A stretch of DNA of 64,000 nucleotides from Pseudoalteromonas sp. MEBiC 03607 (GTDB lineage: Bacteria > Pseudomonadota > Gammaproteobacteria > Enterobacterales > Alteromonadaceae): positions 1,870,501 through 1,934,500 of the forward strand of contig NZ_SRRY01000001.1 of NCBI RefSeq assembly GCF_004792295.1. Reading direction: 5' to 3'. Position numbers and translations under genes: made by a program. Positions within the stretch are counted from its first letter, which is position 1, and each line of letters starts with the position of its first letter. The notes beneath the pieces are model-generated. The model had not been told where the DNA came from. It worked only from the letters and a program-made list of their open reading frames with translations, and ran no database searches. Shown piece after piece: positions 25,558-35,612 of this stretch.

Positions 25558-26331
25558 ATGGATTTGATCAGTTGGCAGTTTTTGGGTGGAGATTTATTAA
25601 GTCCGATCAGCACAATAATGCTCATTGTGGTTGCCGGCTTTACTTCAATGATTTCAGCAGCTTTTGGTGCGGGTGGCGGTTTAATGTTGCTGGTGATCAT
25701 GGCAACTATGCTTCCTATGAGTGTGGTTATTCCTGTTCATGGCTTAGTGCAGTTAGGCTCTAATGCAAACCGCTTTTTGTTCACGTTTAAACATATTGAT
25801 GGTGCTATGTTTGTGTACTTCTCTTTAGGGGGAGTCATAGGTGCGCTGGTTGCTTCAACGATTGTCACATCAATTCCGCTTGAATTAATGAAAATAGTCG
25901 TTGCCGCCTTTGTGCTTTATTTACTGTGGGGAGTTACGCCGAAGCTTAGAGAAACCTCAAAGTTATGGCGTGTTCTCGCTGGGCTTTGGACCACGTTTAT
26001 CTCGATGTTTGTAGGGGCAAGTGGGCCTTTGGTTGGCAGCTGCTTATATGTAAATAATTATAATAAGCTTAAATTTACCTCCACATTCTCAAGCTGCATG
26101 ACAGTGCAACATACCTTAAAAGCGATTTTATATGGGGCTGTCGGGTTTGCATTTTGGCAGTGGTTGCCGCTGGTTATGCTCATGATAGTTAGCGGCGCTT
26201 TAGGTACTTGGTTTGGCCTTAAGTTATTGCACCGCATTTCGTCAGATAAATTTAAAAAGATTTTTCGTTTAGTGTTAACGGTGCTTTCCCTGCAACTTGC
26301 GTGGCAGGGGATCATGGCTTTTAATATTTAA
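25558..26331 (+). CDS. TauE/SafE-family permease
   Basis: This 257-aa inner-membrane protein has eight hydrophobic segments in two halves. Each half carries the family pattern ([34 protein letters not shown] in the first, [13 protein letters not shown] in the second). Members export sulfite, sulfoacetate or related anions; the substrate is not shown here. The ribosome site is weak. The gene ends 11 bases into the convergent chemoreceptor gene. Confidence 0.87.
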   Translation: MDLISWQFLGGDLLSPISTIMLIVVAGFTSMISAAFGAGGGLMLLVIMATMLPMSVVIPVHGLVQLGSNANRFLFTFKHIDGAMFVYFSLGGVIGALVASTIVTSIPLELMKIVVAAFVLYLLWGVTPKLRETSKLWRVLAGLWTTFISMFVGASGPLVGSCLYVNNYNKLKFTSTFSSCMTVQHTLKAILYGAVGFAFWQWLPLVMLMIVSGALGTWFGLKLLHRISSDKFKKIFRLVLTVLSLQLAWQGIMAFNI

Positions 26332-27799
26332 ATAAACCCAGTTTAGCAACGATGCCGCGCTCTAATTCGTTAAGCTGGCCTATGGTGTTATCAAGGTGTT
26401 GAGCTTCTTGCGATAGGCTCTTAGCGCCTTGGTTAATGAGTTGCATGGTATTTAATATATCAGCGGTCACACTGGTTTGCTCTTCAGAACTTGCTGCAAC
26501 GCTCTCGTTCATTTGATTAATGGTATTGATTTGTTTAGCAATATCTTTAAACACTGCTTGGCTTTTTTGATTTGCTTGGCTCACTTTATCGCTCAGTGAC
26601 TTGCTTTGCTCCGTAGCGGTTACGCAATCAGAGGTATTATTGTGTAGCGATACAATAATCGACTCAATCTCAGACGTTGAATCATAGGTTTTACTAGCAA
26701 GCGCTCTTACTTCATCGGCTACCACAGCAAAGCCACGACCAGATTCACCTGCACGAGCTGCTTCAATAGCAGCATTTAAAGCCAGTAAATTGGTTTGCTC
26801 GGCAATACTTTTTATAACATCGAGCACTTGGCTAATTTCATTACTACTGGCGTTTAGTTGTTTAACTACGTTTGATGTATGGTCAAGTTGTGCAGCTAAT
26901 TCGTCAACCATGTTGCCATTGGCATTCATATTTTGTTCGCCTTGTTGGCATAAGCGATGAACGTCGGTGGTTTGCTGCGCGGTTTGATTAGCTCCTTGGG
27001 CAATCTCTTTGGTTGCTTCACTTAACTGACTAAGCGCATTGGTTGCTGAATCAGTGCGGTTATATTCAAGCTCGGCTTCGTTTTTAGAGCGCACAGATGC
27101 TTCGTTTACTGTGCTGGCAATCATTTCAAGCTCACTGGCTGTGCTGCCTAGCTCTGTAATTATTTCTTGTACTTGCGCTATAAAGCGATTGAAACCATCA
27201 ACTAAATAGCCAATTTCATCATTCGATTGGTAGCTAATGCGTTTTGTTAGGTCGCCTTCACCTTTGACAATTTCATCAACAAGGCTATTTACGCTATCGA
27301 TTGGTTTTATCACTAACAGTCGCACGATATAAATAATCACCACACCCAAGGCGATAAAAGAGACTAGCAAGGTAATAAACATGGTTCGTGTTGATTCAGC
27401 AATAGTGCTATGCAGTGCTTGTTGTGAGTAACCAATTTTTATATGACCTATTAAATTATCTAAATAGTGCAAATCAATAGTTTTGCTAACCGATGCACTA
27501 TTGCTTTGTTTAGCGATAGCGGCAAGTGGCTTATTGCGATGATCTGTCACTGAAATACTATGTACATGTTTGTTTTGCGAAAAAGCTTTAATAATCTGAT
27601 TGATTAACGGCTCATCATAAGAGAATACCGGTTCAGCTAAAATAACCTGCATTTGCTCATTAAGGGCAGTGATGTCATCTTGCCATTGCTGTGTCTGATT
27701 CGACTTTGCCAGCAGGTAGTTTGCGCTGATCACGAAGATCACGCTTAGTAAAAGGCACAAAGACAGTGCCAAAGTCATTTTGTATTTTAATGATTTCAT
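26321..27799 (-). CDS. Methyl-accepting chemotaxis protein
   Basis: This 492-aa chemoreceptor has an N-terminal membrane anchor, a periplasmic sensor of about 110 residues, a second span (about 143-165), a HAMP domain (about 166-220) and the cytoplasmic signalling coil with the conserved hairpin [34 protein letters not shown]. It would pass periplasmic signals to CheA/CheW and the polar flagellum. It follows a periplasmic binding protein by only 8 bases, which suggests they work as a pair. Confidence 0.93.
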   Translation of the reverse strand: MKSLKYKMTLALSLCLLLSVIFVISANYLLAKSNQTQQWQDDITALNEQMQVILAEPVFSYDEPLINQIIKAFSQNKHVHSISVTDHRNKPLAAIAKQSNSASVSKTIDLHYLDNLIGHIKIGYSQQALHSTIAESTRTMFITLLVSFIALGVVIIYIVRLLVIKPIDSVNSLVDEIVKGEGDLTKRISYQSNDEIGYLVDGFNRFIAQVQEIITELGSTASELEMIASTVNEASVRSKNEAELEYNRTDSATNALSQLSEATKEIAQGANQTAQQTTDVHRLCQQGEQNMNANGNMVDELAAQLDHTSNVVKQLNASSNEISQVLDVIKSIAEQTNLLALNAAIEAARAGESGRGFAVVADEVRALASKTYDSTSEIESIIVSLHNNTSDCVTATEQSKSLSDKVSQANQKSQAVFKDIAKQINTINQMNESVAASSEEQTSVTADILNTMQLINQGAKSLSQEAQHLDNTIGQLNELERGIVAKLGLFKY

Positions 27800-27806
27800 T
27801 GTGCGC

Positions 27807-28643
27807 TCATTGAAATGGGTTAAACCACAAAGGGCTATTTTTATTAGGTGTGTTCGACGATAACGTTGGGTTATCTAGCTCAATAACGCGACGCGAGCTT
27901 AAATTGGCTTTTGATAAAACCGTTTGTACTTGGCTGTCTGCCAAAAACATGGCGTTAAATGTGCCATCGGCAATCATCTCGTTTAGGGCATCATTTAGCT
28001 GTTTATGTAGTGTGTGATTGTTTTTGTTGACGAAAAAGTAAAGTGGTGCGGTGTACTTAATAACTAAGTATGGCTCAACAGTGAGGTTAAGCTCTGAGTG
28101 ATTGGCAATTTCATCCCAAGGTTCATTCACCCCACGTGGGAAGTAGTCAAAGCGCTCGCCCTCAAGCATTGGAAACAAGTTAGGGTATTTTAATGTGGTA
28201 ACAACGGGCAGTTGATTCGCTTTTAATATTTTCGTGTCTGGCCAAGTTTTACCTTGCCCAGCGGTGAAGCGTTTTAAATCTTGTAAACTAGTTACCGAGC
28301 TAAACAGCTCGCGATTTTGTGCTTTCACAATCGCGACTCGCATGCCAAGTAAGCCACGAAACAAGGGAATATAAACAGCTTGATAATCTTGCTCTAACTG
28401 AGTAGATGTCATGCTCCACATCACATCCAGCTGGTTGTTTTTTACATCGTTTAAGATACGTGCATTAGAGATATCTTTATTGGTTTCGTAAGGATGAACA
28501 TACTCTAAGCCAGCACGTTCAATGGCGCTGATCAATAATTTGTGGGGAAGGGAGGTATCGCCACTGTAGCTTTGTACTTTTACCGGTGCGGCGAAACAAG
28601 CCGACGTAAAAGCAAAGCAAAAAAGAAAAGCAAAATGACGCAT
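27807..28643 (-). CDS. Periplasmic solute-binding protein (family 3 type)
   Basis: This 278-aa protein has a cleavable signal peptide (about 18 residues, ...CFA-AP) and the two-lobe architecture of type-2 extracellular binding proteins, with the conserved strand-turn '[39 protein letters not shown]' near the C-terminus. No transporter permease is nearby. With the chemoreceptor 8 bases downstream, it more likely acts as a sensor input than in uptake. The ligand is unknown. Confidence 0.85.
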   Translation of the reverse strand: MRHFAFLFCFAFTSACFAAPVKVQSYSGDTSLPHKLLISAIERAGLEYVHPYETNKDISNARILNDVKNNQLDVMWSMTSTQLEQDYQAVYIPLFRGLLGMRVAIVKAQNRELFSSVTSLQDLKRFTAGQGKTWPDTKILKANQLPVVTTLKYPNLFPMLEGERFDYFPRGVNEPWDEIANHSELNLTVEPYLVIKYTAPLYFFVNKNNHTLHKQLNDALNEMIADGTFNAMFLADSQVQTVLSKANLSSRRVIELDNPTLSSNTPNKNSPLWFNPFQ

Positions 28644-28726
28644 AAAGCACCTTTGTTATTATTATGTAAACAATAAACTAAAGTGCTTTACGCGCTTTCT
28701 CAATCTTATTTCTTATGCATACGTAT

Positions 28727-29362
28727 TCAATCGCTCAGAAGGCTGTCGATTGATTTATCACCATTAAACAATTCAAACACTCTTGGCTTTTTCGGTGTAT
28801 GTTCAGCAAGGTATAGCAGGGTATCGGCCACATCTTCACGGTTGATCACCGCATCTTGGCGGGTTGCAGGGCGTGTGGTGGTTAATAATCCCGTTGCTGC
28901 ATCATTTAACAGAGTGCCAGGTCTGACTATGCTGTAATTTAATTTGCTATTGATTAAATGCTGGTCAGCCATGTGCTTAGCAACTAAATACGGTTTTATA
29001 CTGCTTTCAATGTTGTCTGGGGCATCAGCACCAATTGAGCTGACCATAATAAAGTGCTTAACCTTGGCATCTGCCGCATAATTAATCGCTTTAACAGCGG
29101 CCCATAAATCAATTAATAAGGTTTTATCTGCACCTGTTGAACCACCAGATCCAGCACTAAAAATTACTTGTTCAACGCCCTCGAATGCGCGACTAAAATC
29201 GTTTTCGAGGTCTTGCTCAACAATCGTTAAATTATTATTTTCAAGCGTACTCAGTTTGCTCTTGTCTCTAACCAGAGCCACTACGTCATGACCGCTTGCC
29301 AGCATTTTTTCGGTGGTCATTTTACCTATTTGACCTGTGGCGCCAATGATTAAGGTCTTCAT
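28727..29362 (-). CDS. NAD(P)-binding SDR-like protein
   Basis: This 211-aa protein has a Rossmann fold with the N-terminal GATGQIGKM dinucleotide motif and belongs to the atypical SDR / NmrA-like group, which includes the NAD(P)H-binding YtfG/YwnB-type proteins. The segment 'HFIMVSSIGAD' and 'YSIVRPGTLLNDAATG' are typical. The usual YxxxK active site is not complete (KPYLVAKHMADQ has Y-x-x-x-K-like spacing). It may be a redox sensor or a reductase. AAGGAG lies five bases before the ATG. Confidence 0.85.
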   Translation of the reverse strand: MKTLIIGATGQIGKMTTEKMLASGHDVVALVRDKSKLSTLENNNLTIVEQDLENDFSRAFEGVEQVIFSAGSGGSTGADKTLLIDLWAAVKAINYAADAKVKHFIMVSSIGADAPDNIESSIKPYLVAKHMADQHLINSKLNYSIVRPGTLLNDAATGLLTTTRPATRQDAVINREDVADTLLYLAEHTPKKPRVFELFNGDKSIDSLLSD

Positions 29363-29488
29363 ATCAAACTCCTTCTAATTACTGTGTAAGTAAAGACCTT
29401 GGGGTGAGGAATTATTTTTAAAGGGGAAACTAAAAACGAAATTGTAATCAAGAACAATAATGGGGCTAATTAAAGCCCCATCCAACCG

Positions 29489-31537
29489 CTAAATTTTATT
29501 GCGAATTAAATCGCGTACAATAAAGCGGGCGGGGTGAATAGCTTGGCTCACACGTTCACTAAATGGTCTTGGTTCATTGTTTAAACAAGCAATTAAATGC
29601 TCAGCACACAAAGGGGCACTACACAGGCCTCTTGCGCCAAAGCCAGTAAGCACATGCAAGCCCTGCTGAGGTTTCGTTAAAGCTTGGTATTGATAACGCT
29701 TACCCAAGCGTAGATTGGCAAACGCATTTATATAATCACTTTGTTCAGCCCACTCACCAGCCATAGGTAGATGGTCGATGAAGGTACATCTTACCGCTGC
29801 TTTTGCCGCTGTTATTTCACCTAAGGTCGTTGCAAACTCGCTGTCTTTGTAAAAACTTAATAGTTGTTCGCGATTGGTATGGTTGTCTTGCTCTTTAACT
29901 TCACGGCTTTTTGAGTTTTTTTCAAAGGTTGCGCCCATACAATGATGGCCATGATATTCAGGAGTAAAATAGCCCTTATGGCAAAGCACTGTCTTTAGGC
30001 GTTTTGACTGCTCGCTTGCTTGCACATGCGAGACTTGGCCGCGCACACCAACAACAGGCAGTGCGTGAGTTTGGCTAAACTGGTCACTGTGTTCACCTGC
30101 ACAGTTAATTACATCGCTAAAAGGCCCAAATGTTTGCTCTTTGCTGTGTAAAAGCCAGCCGTCAGCGGTTTTTTCGAGTTTTTCAATATGGCAATTAAAG
30201 TGGCTATCTATTTTACTATTGTTACTCGCACTTAAGGAGTTTGCTGCTTTAAATAATGCTGTAACAAGTGCTGGTGGATTTACCCAACCGCCTTTTGCAA
30301 AGAATACACCTGAGTAGCCCGTTTCTACACCGGCAATTTTGTCACCTTCTTCGGCACTTACATTGCGCATTAATTCAGTTGGCCAAAGTTCTTTATCGGC
30401 AAGGTTTTGATGTTTATCAGCTAGGCCTTGTTTAACCGCATGTTGCAATACACCACACCACTGGTGAGGGTAGTCAAAACCATCATCAAGCAATTGCTGA
30501 TAAAGACGCATCGCATATAAAAAACTATGGGCAAACATTTCACTGTGCGGTGAATTCTTCGCTTGTAAATGCGGATAAACAGCTCCTTGTACATTGTGTG
30601 AAGCGCCCATGGCAAGGGCTTTATCTTGGCAAAAAAGTGTGGCATTCAGGCCTCTTTTAGCCAGTGAATACAGTACGCAGCTACTGGCAATACCGCCGCC
30701 GATAACAGCTACATTTCTCAGTTCACTTTGTTGGTGAGCAAAATACGCAGGTCCTGATTGTTGCTGATTAGGCTCGGTTAGCTTACCAATCAGCATTTCG
30801 CGCTTTTTACCGTAGCCCTTTGCTTTACTCATGCTAAAGCCTGCTTCGATTAGCCCTCTTCTGACAAAGCCGGCTGCAGTGAAAGTGGCGACTGTGGCGT
30901 TTGCTCTTGAAATAGTTCGCATTTTGTTAAACAAACTTTGCTGCCACATATCTGGGTTTTTACTTGGAGCAAAGCCATCTAAATACCAGGCATCGATAAC
31001 CCCTTCACTTGGGTAGCTCATGGTATCGATGCTGTCTTGTACGTCACCAAAATAAAGGTCGAGTATTAGCTTGCCGCCAGCAAATTCAAGACGATGACAA
31101 CCGGCCAAATTAATAGGGTATTGAGCAATCAGTTGCTCACTATAATCGCTTAAATTAGGCCAGGCTTTAAGTGCTTGTGCGAGGTCATCACGCTTAATAG
31201 GGTATTTCTCGAATGAGATAAAGTGCAGTCTATTTACGCATTTATTGCCACTAAGGTCGTGTTGATTTTGAACTTCTAGCTCTGCATGCTGCCTATCAAG
31301 GTGAGCAGCAAAATGTTGCCAAGTATTTAAAAAGTTAAGCCCAGTACCAAAGCCTGTTTCAGCAATGGCAAAGTGGTTACGGTCATGATTTTGTAATCGT
31401 TGCGGGATATTGTTTTGTTGGTAAAAAACATAATGTGATTCGGCTAAGCCATCGTCGTTAGAGAAATAAACATCGTCAAACTGATCGGCGACAGGGGTAC
31501 CAAGGTGATTAAAATGAATATGTGCGTTTTTGATCAT
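29489..31537 (-). CDS. mnmC: Bifunctional tRNA mnm5s2U biosynthesis protein MnmC
   Basis: This 682-aa fusion enzyme finishes the mnm5s2U modification of U34 in several tRNAs. The N-terminal part (about 1-245) is the MnmD methyltransferase with the SAM motif AETGFGTGLNFLNTW and the DAWYLDGFAPSKNPDMW block. The C-terminal part (about 270-682) is the FAD-dependent oxidoreductase, starting at AVIGGGIASS, that removes the carboxymethyl group. Both halves look complete. It stands alone, divergent from fabB, with an imperfect hairpin after its stop. Confidence 0.96.
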   Translation of the reverse strand: MIKNAHIHFNHLGTPVADQFDDVYFSNDDGLAESHYVFYQQNNIPQRLQNHDRNHFAIAETGFGTGLNFLNTWQHFAAHLDRQHAELEVQNQHDLSGNKCVNRLHFISFEKYPIKRDDLAQALKAWPNLSDYSEQLIAQYPINLAGCHRLEFAGGKLILDLYFGDVQDSIDTMSYPSEGVIDAWYLDGFAPSKNPDMWQQSLFNKMRTISRANATVATFTAAGFVRRGLIEAGFSMSKAKGYGKKREMLIGKLTEPNQQQSGPAYFAHQQSELRNVAVIGGGIASSCVLYSLAKRGLNATLFCQDKALAMGASHNVQGAVYPHLQAKNSPHSEMFAHSFLYAMRLYQQLLDDGFDYPHQWCGVLQHAVKQGLADKHQNLADKELWPTELMRNVSAEEGDKIAGVETGYSGVFFAKGGWVNPPALVTALFKAANSLSASNNSKIDSHFNCHIEKLEKTADGWLLHSKEQTFGPFSDVINCAGEHSDQFSQTHALPVVGVRGQVSHVQASEQSKRLKTVLCHKGYFTPEYHGHHCMGATFEKNSKSREVKEQDNHTNREQLLSFYKDSEFATTLGEITAAKAAVRCTFIDHLPMAGEWAEQSDYINAFANLRLGKRYQYQALTKPQQGLHVLTGFGARGLCSAPLCAEHLIACLNNEPRPFSERVSQAIHPARFIVRDLIRNKI

Positions 31538-31624
31538 GGTTTAACTAATTAACTACAAACTTTTTTTAATTATTTTACGTGTTTTCTTTGAAATAGTCTG
31601 GCGTTATTTATAAGCTAGACATTC

Positions 31625-31642
31625 AGAGTACAAGTGTACGCT
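31625..31642. promoter_or_regulatory. FabR-like operator of fabB
   Basis: AGAGTACAAGTGTACGCT resembles the FabR binding site of fabA and fabB in enterobacteria (AGCGTACANNTGTNCGCT) with one mismatch in the left half. It lies about 75 bases before the fabB ATG, in the mnmC-fabB gap. FabR represses unsaturated fatty acid synthesis. Confidence 0.65.
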
Positions 31643-31717
31643 AGAAAGCTGACCACTTCGAAAGTAATTTCAGCGTAAAATAGAACACAATTTAGTATAG
31701 AGCTAAGGTAATTACCC

Positions 31718-32932
31718 ATGAGAAGAGCCGTTATTACGGGCATCGGTGTTGTTTCAAGCATCGGTAACAACAAAGAAGAAGTATTAGAATCATTAAAACA
31801 AGGTCGCAGTGGTATTGCATTCAACCAAGAATTTGCCGACTACAACCTACGTAGTAACGTTTCGGGCAAAATCGATATTGATGTTAAAGAGTTTGTTGAT
31901 CGTAAAGCAATGCGTTTTATGGGCGATGCAGCTGCATACGCTTATATCTCAATGGCACAAGCAATTGAAGATGCAGGCCTTAGTGAAGAGCAAGTTTCAA
32001 ACGAGCGCACTGGTTTATTAGTGGGTTCAGGTGGTGGTTCATCTAAGTGGCAAGTTGAGGCAGCTGACATTTTACGTGAAAAAGGCGTAAAACGTGTTGG
32101 TCCTTACATGGTACCACGTACTATGGCGAGCACGACTTCTGCGTGTCTTGCAACACCTTTCAAAATTAAAGGTGTTAACTACTCAATCAGTTCTGCGTGT
32201 GCGACATCGGCACATTGTATTGGTCATGCGGTTGAGCAAATTCAACTAGGTAAGCAAGACGTTATTTTTGCAGGTGGTGGTGAAGAGCTTCACTGGACAC
32301 TTGCAATGGAATTCGATGCAATGGGTGCATTGTCTACTAAGTACAATGAAACACCAGAGAAAGCATCACGTACATACGATGCAAACCGTGACGGTTTTGT
32401 TATCTCTGGCGGTGGCGGTATCGTTGTTGTTGAAGAATTAGAGCATGCACTTGCTCGTGGTGCGCACATCTATGCAGAAATCACAGGCTACGGTGCAACT
32501 TCTGACGGTTACGACATGGTAGCTCCATCAGGTGAGGGCGCTGTACGTTGTATGAAGCAAGCAATGCAAGGCCTTGAAGGTGGTATTGATTACTTAAATA
32601 CTCACGGTACTTCAACACCAGTTGGCGATGTTAAAGAGCTTGGCGCTATCCAAGAAGTATTTGGTGGTAACTCTCCAATGATCAGTGCAACTAAGGCGAT
32701 GACAGGTCATGCTTTAGGTGCTGCAGGCGTACACGAAGCAATTTTCTCGCTATTAATGCTTGAGCATAACTTTGTTGCTCCATCAATCAACATTGATGAA
32801 CTGGATGAGCAAGCACAAGGTCTAAATATCGTAACTGAGCGTAAAGACGTTGAACTAAATACAGTTATGTCTAACAGCTTCGGTTTTGGTGGCACGAACG
32901 CCACTCTCGTAATGAGCAAATATAAAGGTTAA
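31718..32932 (+). CDS. fabB: Beta-ketoacyl-ACP synthase I
   Basis: This 404-aa enzyme elongates fatty acids by condensing malonyl-ACP with acyl-ACP, and is needed for unsaturated chains. The Cys-His-His triad is present: C161 in [10 protein letters not shown]296 in [11 protein letters not shown] and H331 in TGHALGAAG. The length matches KAS I. It is flanked by a FabR-like site upstream and a strong terminator downstream, so it is a single-gene unit. Confidence 0.97.
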   Translation: MRRAVITGIGVVSSIGNNKEEVLESLKQGRSGIAFNQEFADYNLRSNVSGKIDIDVKEFVDRKAMRFMGDAAAYAYISMAQAIEDAGLSEEQVSNERTGLLVGSGGGSSKWQVEAADILREKGVKRVGPYMVPRTMASTTSACLATPFKIKGVNYSISSACATSAHCIGHAVEQIQLGKQDVIFAGGGEELHWTLAMEFDAMGALSTKYNETPEKASRTYDANRDGFVISGGGGIVVVEELEHALARGAHIYAEITGYGATSDGYDMVAPSGEGAVRCMKQAMQGLEGGIDYLNTHGTSTPVGDVKELGAIQEVFGGNSPMISATKAMTGHALGAAGVHEAIFSLLMLEHNFVAPSINIDELDEQAQGLNIVTERKDVELNTVMSNSFGFGGTNATLVMSKYKG

Positions 32933-32951
32933 ACCTCTCCAGTATTTGCTT

Positions 32952-32977
32952 AAAGCCGAGCAATTGCTCGGCTTTTT
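32952..32977 (+). terminator. Terminator after fabB
   Basis: AGCCGAGC (32954-32961) pairs with GCTCGGCT (32966-32973) around AATT, followed by a T-run. Confidence 0.85.
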
Positions 32978-33120
32978 CATTATCGCTTTTAATTCTAACT
33001 GAAACTCGCACCTTGAGGTGGTTTGGGTATAAATAACCCCAAAATCGTCTTAGTTGTTACCTATCCGAATACCGATAAATTCGCTACAATAGCGCCACTT
33101 TCTGCCTCTCGGACACACAA

Positions 33121-34242
33121 ATGAAAATTCTTGCAGATCAAAATATGCCATTGGTTGAGCAGTACTTTGCCGATTTTGGTGATGTTGAGCGATTTGATGG
33201 CCGTAATCTACAACCAGAGCAGCTAGTTGGAGTCGACATTTTGTTAACTCGCTCGGTGACCAATGTAGATAAAGCCCTACTAACTCAAGCAGATAAATTA
33301 AAATTTGTGGGCACAGCAACCATAGGTGTTGATCACATTGATACCGAATTACTTGCTGAGCGAAATATCGCATTTAGCAGCGCCCCTGGTTGTAATGCCG
33401 TGGCGGTAGCTGAATATGTTATTAGTAGCTTATATGCCCTGAGCCAAGAAAATGCCAGCTCATTACAGGGTAAAACCATAGGGATAGTTGGTGTTGGCAG
33501 TATAGGAAGCTGCTTACGTGATAAGTTAAGCCTGCTTGGTATGAATGTGTTGCTATGTGACCCACCAAAGCATGAAGCTGGTGAACTTGCAGAACACATT
33601 GAGTTAGACACATTACTAGCTCAAGCTGATATTGTGACTTTTCACGTGCCATTAGTTAAGCAGGAGCCACATAAAACCTTGCACATGCTTAATGAAACAC
33701 GCTTAAAGGCACTTAAGCCTGGAATGACAATTATCAATGCAAGCCGTGGTGATGTAATTGATAACCAAGCATTGCTAGCATTGTTTGAACAAGGTGCCCA
33801 ATTAGATTGCGTGCTTGATGTTTGGGAAAATGAACCCAATATACTGACTCCTTTGCTTGATTATGTGCGTTATGCCAGTGTGCATATTGCAGGGCATACA
33901 CTCGAAGGCAAAGCTCGCGGCACACAAATGCTGTATCAGCAAGTGTGTGAGCTTGAAGGCATCGCAGCGCTTAAGTCTCTGGACGATTTTTTACCGGAGC
34001 CAATCAGCCATTGTGTCACACTAGGTGAAACCTTTAACCTAGACGATATAGGTCGCTTAGTGCATCTAATTTATGATGTGCGTCGTGACGATGGCATTTT
34101 ACGAAGTAAATTAGCAAGCGAAGGCTTTGATAGTTTACGCAAGAATTACCCACCACGACGAGAGTTTAGTACTTTATCGGTGGCTGCCAACAGTGCATGT
34201 GAAGGCGCATTAGCTGCACTGGGATTTAGAATTAACGAATAA
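33121..34242 (+). CDS. pdxB: Erythronate-4-phosphate dehydrogenase
   Basis: This 373-aa D-2-hydroxyacid dehydrogenase oxidises 4-phospho-D-erythronate in the pyridoxal phosphate pathway. The NAD motif GIVGVGSIG, the catalytic Arg in NASRGDVID, Glu in WENEP and His in HIAGHTLEGK are all present. The C-terminal PdxB-specific dimer domain is complete, which separates it from SerA and other relatives. It is followed after 32 bases by asd on the same strand, the order known near usg-truA in related bacteria. Confidence 0.95.
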   Translation: MKILADQNMPLVEQYFADFGDVERFDGRNLQPEQLVGVDILLTRSVTNVDKALLTQADKLKFVGTATIGVDHIDTELLAERNIAFSSAPGCNAVAVAEYVISSLYALSQENASSLQGKTIGIVGVGSIGSCLRDKLSLLGMNVLLCDPPKHEAGELAEHIELDTLLAQADIVTFHVPLVKQEPHKTLHMLNETRLKALKPGMTIINASRGDVIDNQALLALFEQGAQLDCVLDVWENEPNILTPLLDYVRYASVHIAGHTLEGKARGTQMLYQQVCELEGIAALKSLDDFLPEPISHCVTLGETFNLDDIGRLVHLIYDVRRDDGILRSKLASEGFDSLRKNYPPRREFSTLSVAANSACEGALAALGFRINE

Positions 34243-34274
34243 AGCCATTTGCTTTATTCAACAGAGGAAAACAC

Positions 34275-35291
34275 ATGTCGCAAAAATTTAATGTAGCCGT
34301 ATTAGGTGCCACTGGTTTAGTGGGTCGTCAAATTATCGAAACCCTAGAAGATCGTAAGTTTCCAGTTGACCAATTATTTTTACTCGCAAGCAGCCGCAGT
34401 GCTGGTGAAGAAATTCAATTTCGCGGTGAAAGCATTGAAGTAATCGATGTTGAAGAATTTGATTTTAGCCAAGCTCACATTGGTTTATTTTCAGCAGGCG
34501 GTAGTGTCTCTGAAAAATACGCACCGATTGCGGCAGATGCTGGCTGTGTGGTAATTGATAATACCTCACACTTTCGTAATGACTTCGATGTGCCATTAAT
34601 CATTCCTGAAGTGAATGCATCGAGTTTAGCTGATTTCAGAAACCGCAATATTATTGCAAATCCTAACTGCTCAACTATTCAAATGCTGGTGGCGTTAAAG
34701 CCAATTTATGATGCTTATGGTATTGACCGCATTAATGTTTCAACTTATCAAGCAGTATCAGGTGCAGGCAAAGAAGCCGTTGATGAACTTGCTAAGCAAA
34801 CAGCAAACTTAATGAATGCGCGCCCGATGGATAATGCTGTTTTCCCTAAACAAATCGCTTTTAACGTGATCCCGCAAATCGACAGCTTTGAAGATAACGG
34901 TTATACACGTGAAGAAATGAAAATGGTGAACGAAACACAAAAAATCCTAGGTGATAACAGCGTAGTGGTTAACCCTACCTGTGTTCGTGTACCTGTGTTC
35001 TTTGGTCACAGTGAAGCGATTAATATTGAAACGCGTATGCCAGTAGATATCGAACATGTGAAGCAGCTATTAAACGATGCACCAGGTGTTGAGTTTATTG
35101 AAGACTTAGCGGATTATCCAACAGCAGTGTCTGACGCTAGCGGCAACGATACTGTGTATGTAGGGCGTTTACGTGCCGATATTTCGCATCCACATGGTTT
35201 AAATATGTGGGTTGTTAGTGATAACACACGTAAGGGTGCGGCAACAAATAGTGTGCAGATTGCTGAAGAGCTAATCGCAAATTATTTGTAA
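34275..35291 (+). CDS. asd: Aspartate-semialdehyde dehydrogenase
   Basis: This 338-aa enzyme reduces aspartyl phosphate to aspartate semialdehyde for lysine, threonine, methionine and diaminopimelate. The N-terminal GATGLVGRQI NADP motif and the catalytic C132 in NPNCSTIQ are present. In E. coli the gene at this position (usg) encodes a related protein without the catalytic Cys; here the Cys is kept, so the enzyme is expected to work. GAGG lies before the ATG. fimV follows, as in related genomes. Confidence 0.92.
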   Translation: MSQKFNVAVLGATGLVGRQIIETLEDRKFPVDQLFLLASSRSAGEEIQFRGESIEVIDVEEFDFSQAHIGLFSAGGSVSEKYAPIAADAGCVVIDNTSHFRNDFDVPLIIPEVNASSLADFRNRNIIANPNCSTIQMLVALKPIYDAYGIDRINVSTYQAVSGAGKEAVDELAKQTANLMNARPMDNAVFPKQIAFNVIPQIDSFEDNGYTREEMKMVNETQKILGDNSVVVNPTCVRVPVFFGHSEAINIETRMPVDIEHVKQLLNDAPGVEFIEDLADYPTAVSDASGNDTVYVGRLRADISHPHGLNMWVVSDNTRKGAATNSVQIAEELIANYL

Positions 35292-35326
35292 ATCTGATGA
35301 TTTTGGCTGAGCTATAAGTGAAAGAG

Positions 35327-35350
35327 AGCGGCAATTTGCCGCTTTTTTTG
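35327..35350 (+). terminator. Terminator after asd
   Basis: AGCGGCA pairs with TGCCGCT around a 3-base loop, followed by TTTTTTT. The remaining gap before fimV (35351-35612) contains three perfect short inverted repeats (35377-35395, 35541-35553, 35567-35582) and no gene. Confidence 0.85.
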
Positions 35351-35566
35351 TGAATTCACTGCCAAATTATTGCCGCATACGCTGTAAAAGCGTATAAACT
35401 TAACAATAACAATAAATAAAACTCTCAGCCGTAGATATTTAAGCTATTTACTTTCAAAGTGTTGCGATGGATATTGCCTAGCATCTGGTTTATAGTCTGC
35501 AGCTGGAATAGAGCTTGCAAGAAAGCATAATTAAGAATCAATTCTGCAAGAATTACTTGATGTTTA

Positions 35567-35582
35567 AGCAACCAAGGTTGCT
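35567..35582. repeat. 16-bp palindrome in the fimV leader
   Basis: AGCAACCAAGGTTGCT is a perfect palindrome 30 bases before the fimV start. It could be an operator or a leader hairpin. Confidence 0.4.
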
Positions 35583-35612
35583 GCGTTAACATTTAAAACA
35601 TAAAGGATCAGC

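Noticed and set aside
25518..25763. 81-codon plus-strand frame overlapping the TauE/SafE gene start
   Set aside because: It reads Cys- and Trp-rich nonsense in another frame of the permease gene.
34275..35291. Calling the gene after pdxB usg
   Set aside because: Usg lacks the catalytic Cys; here it is kept in NPNCSTIQ, so a working aspartate-semialdehyde dehydrogenase is more likely.
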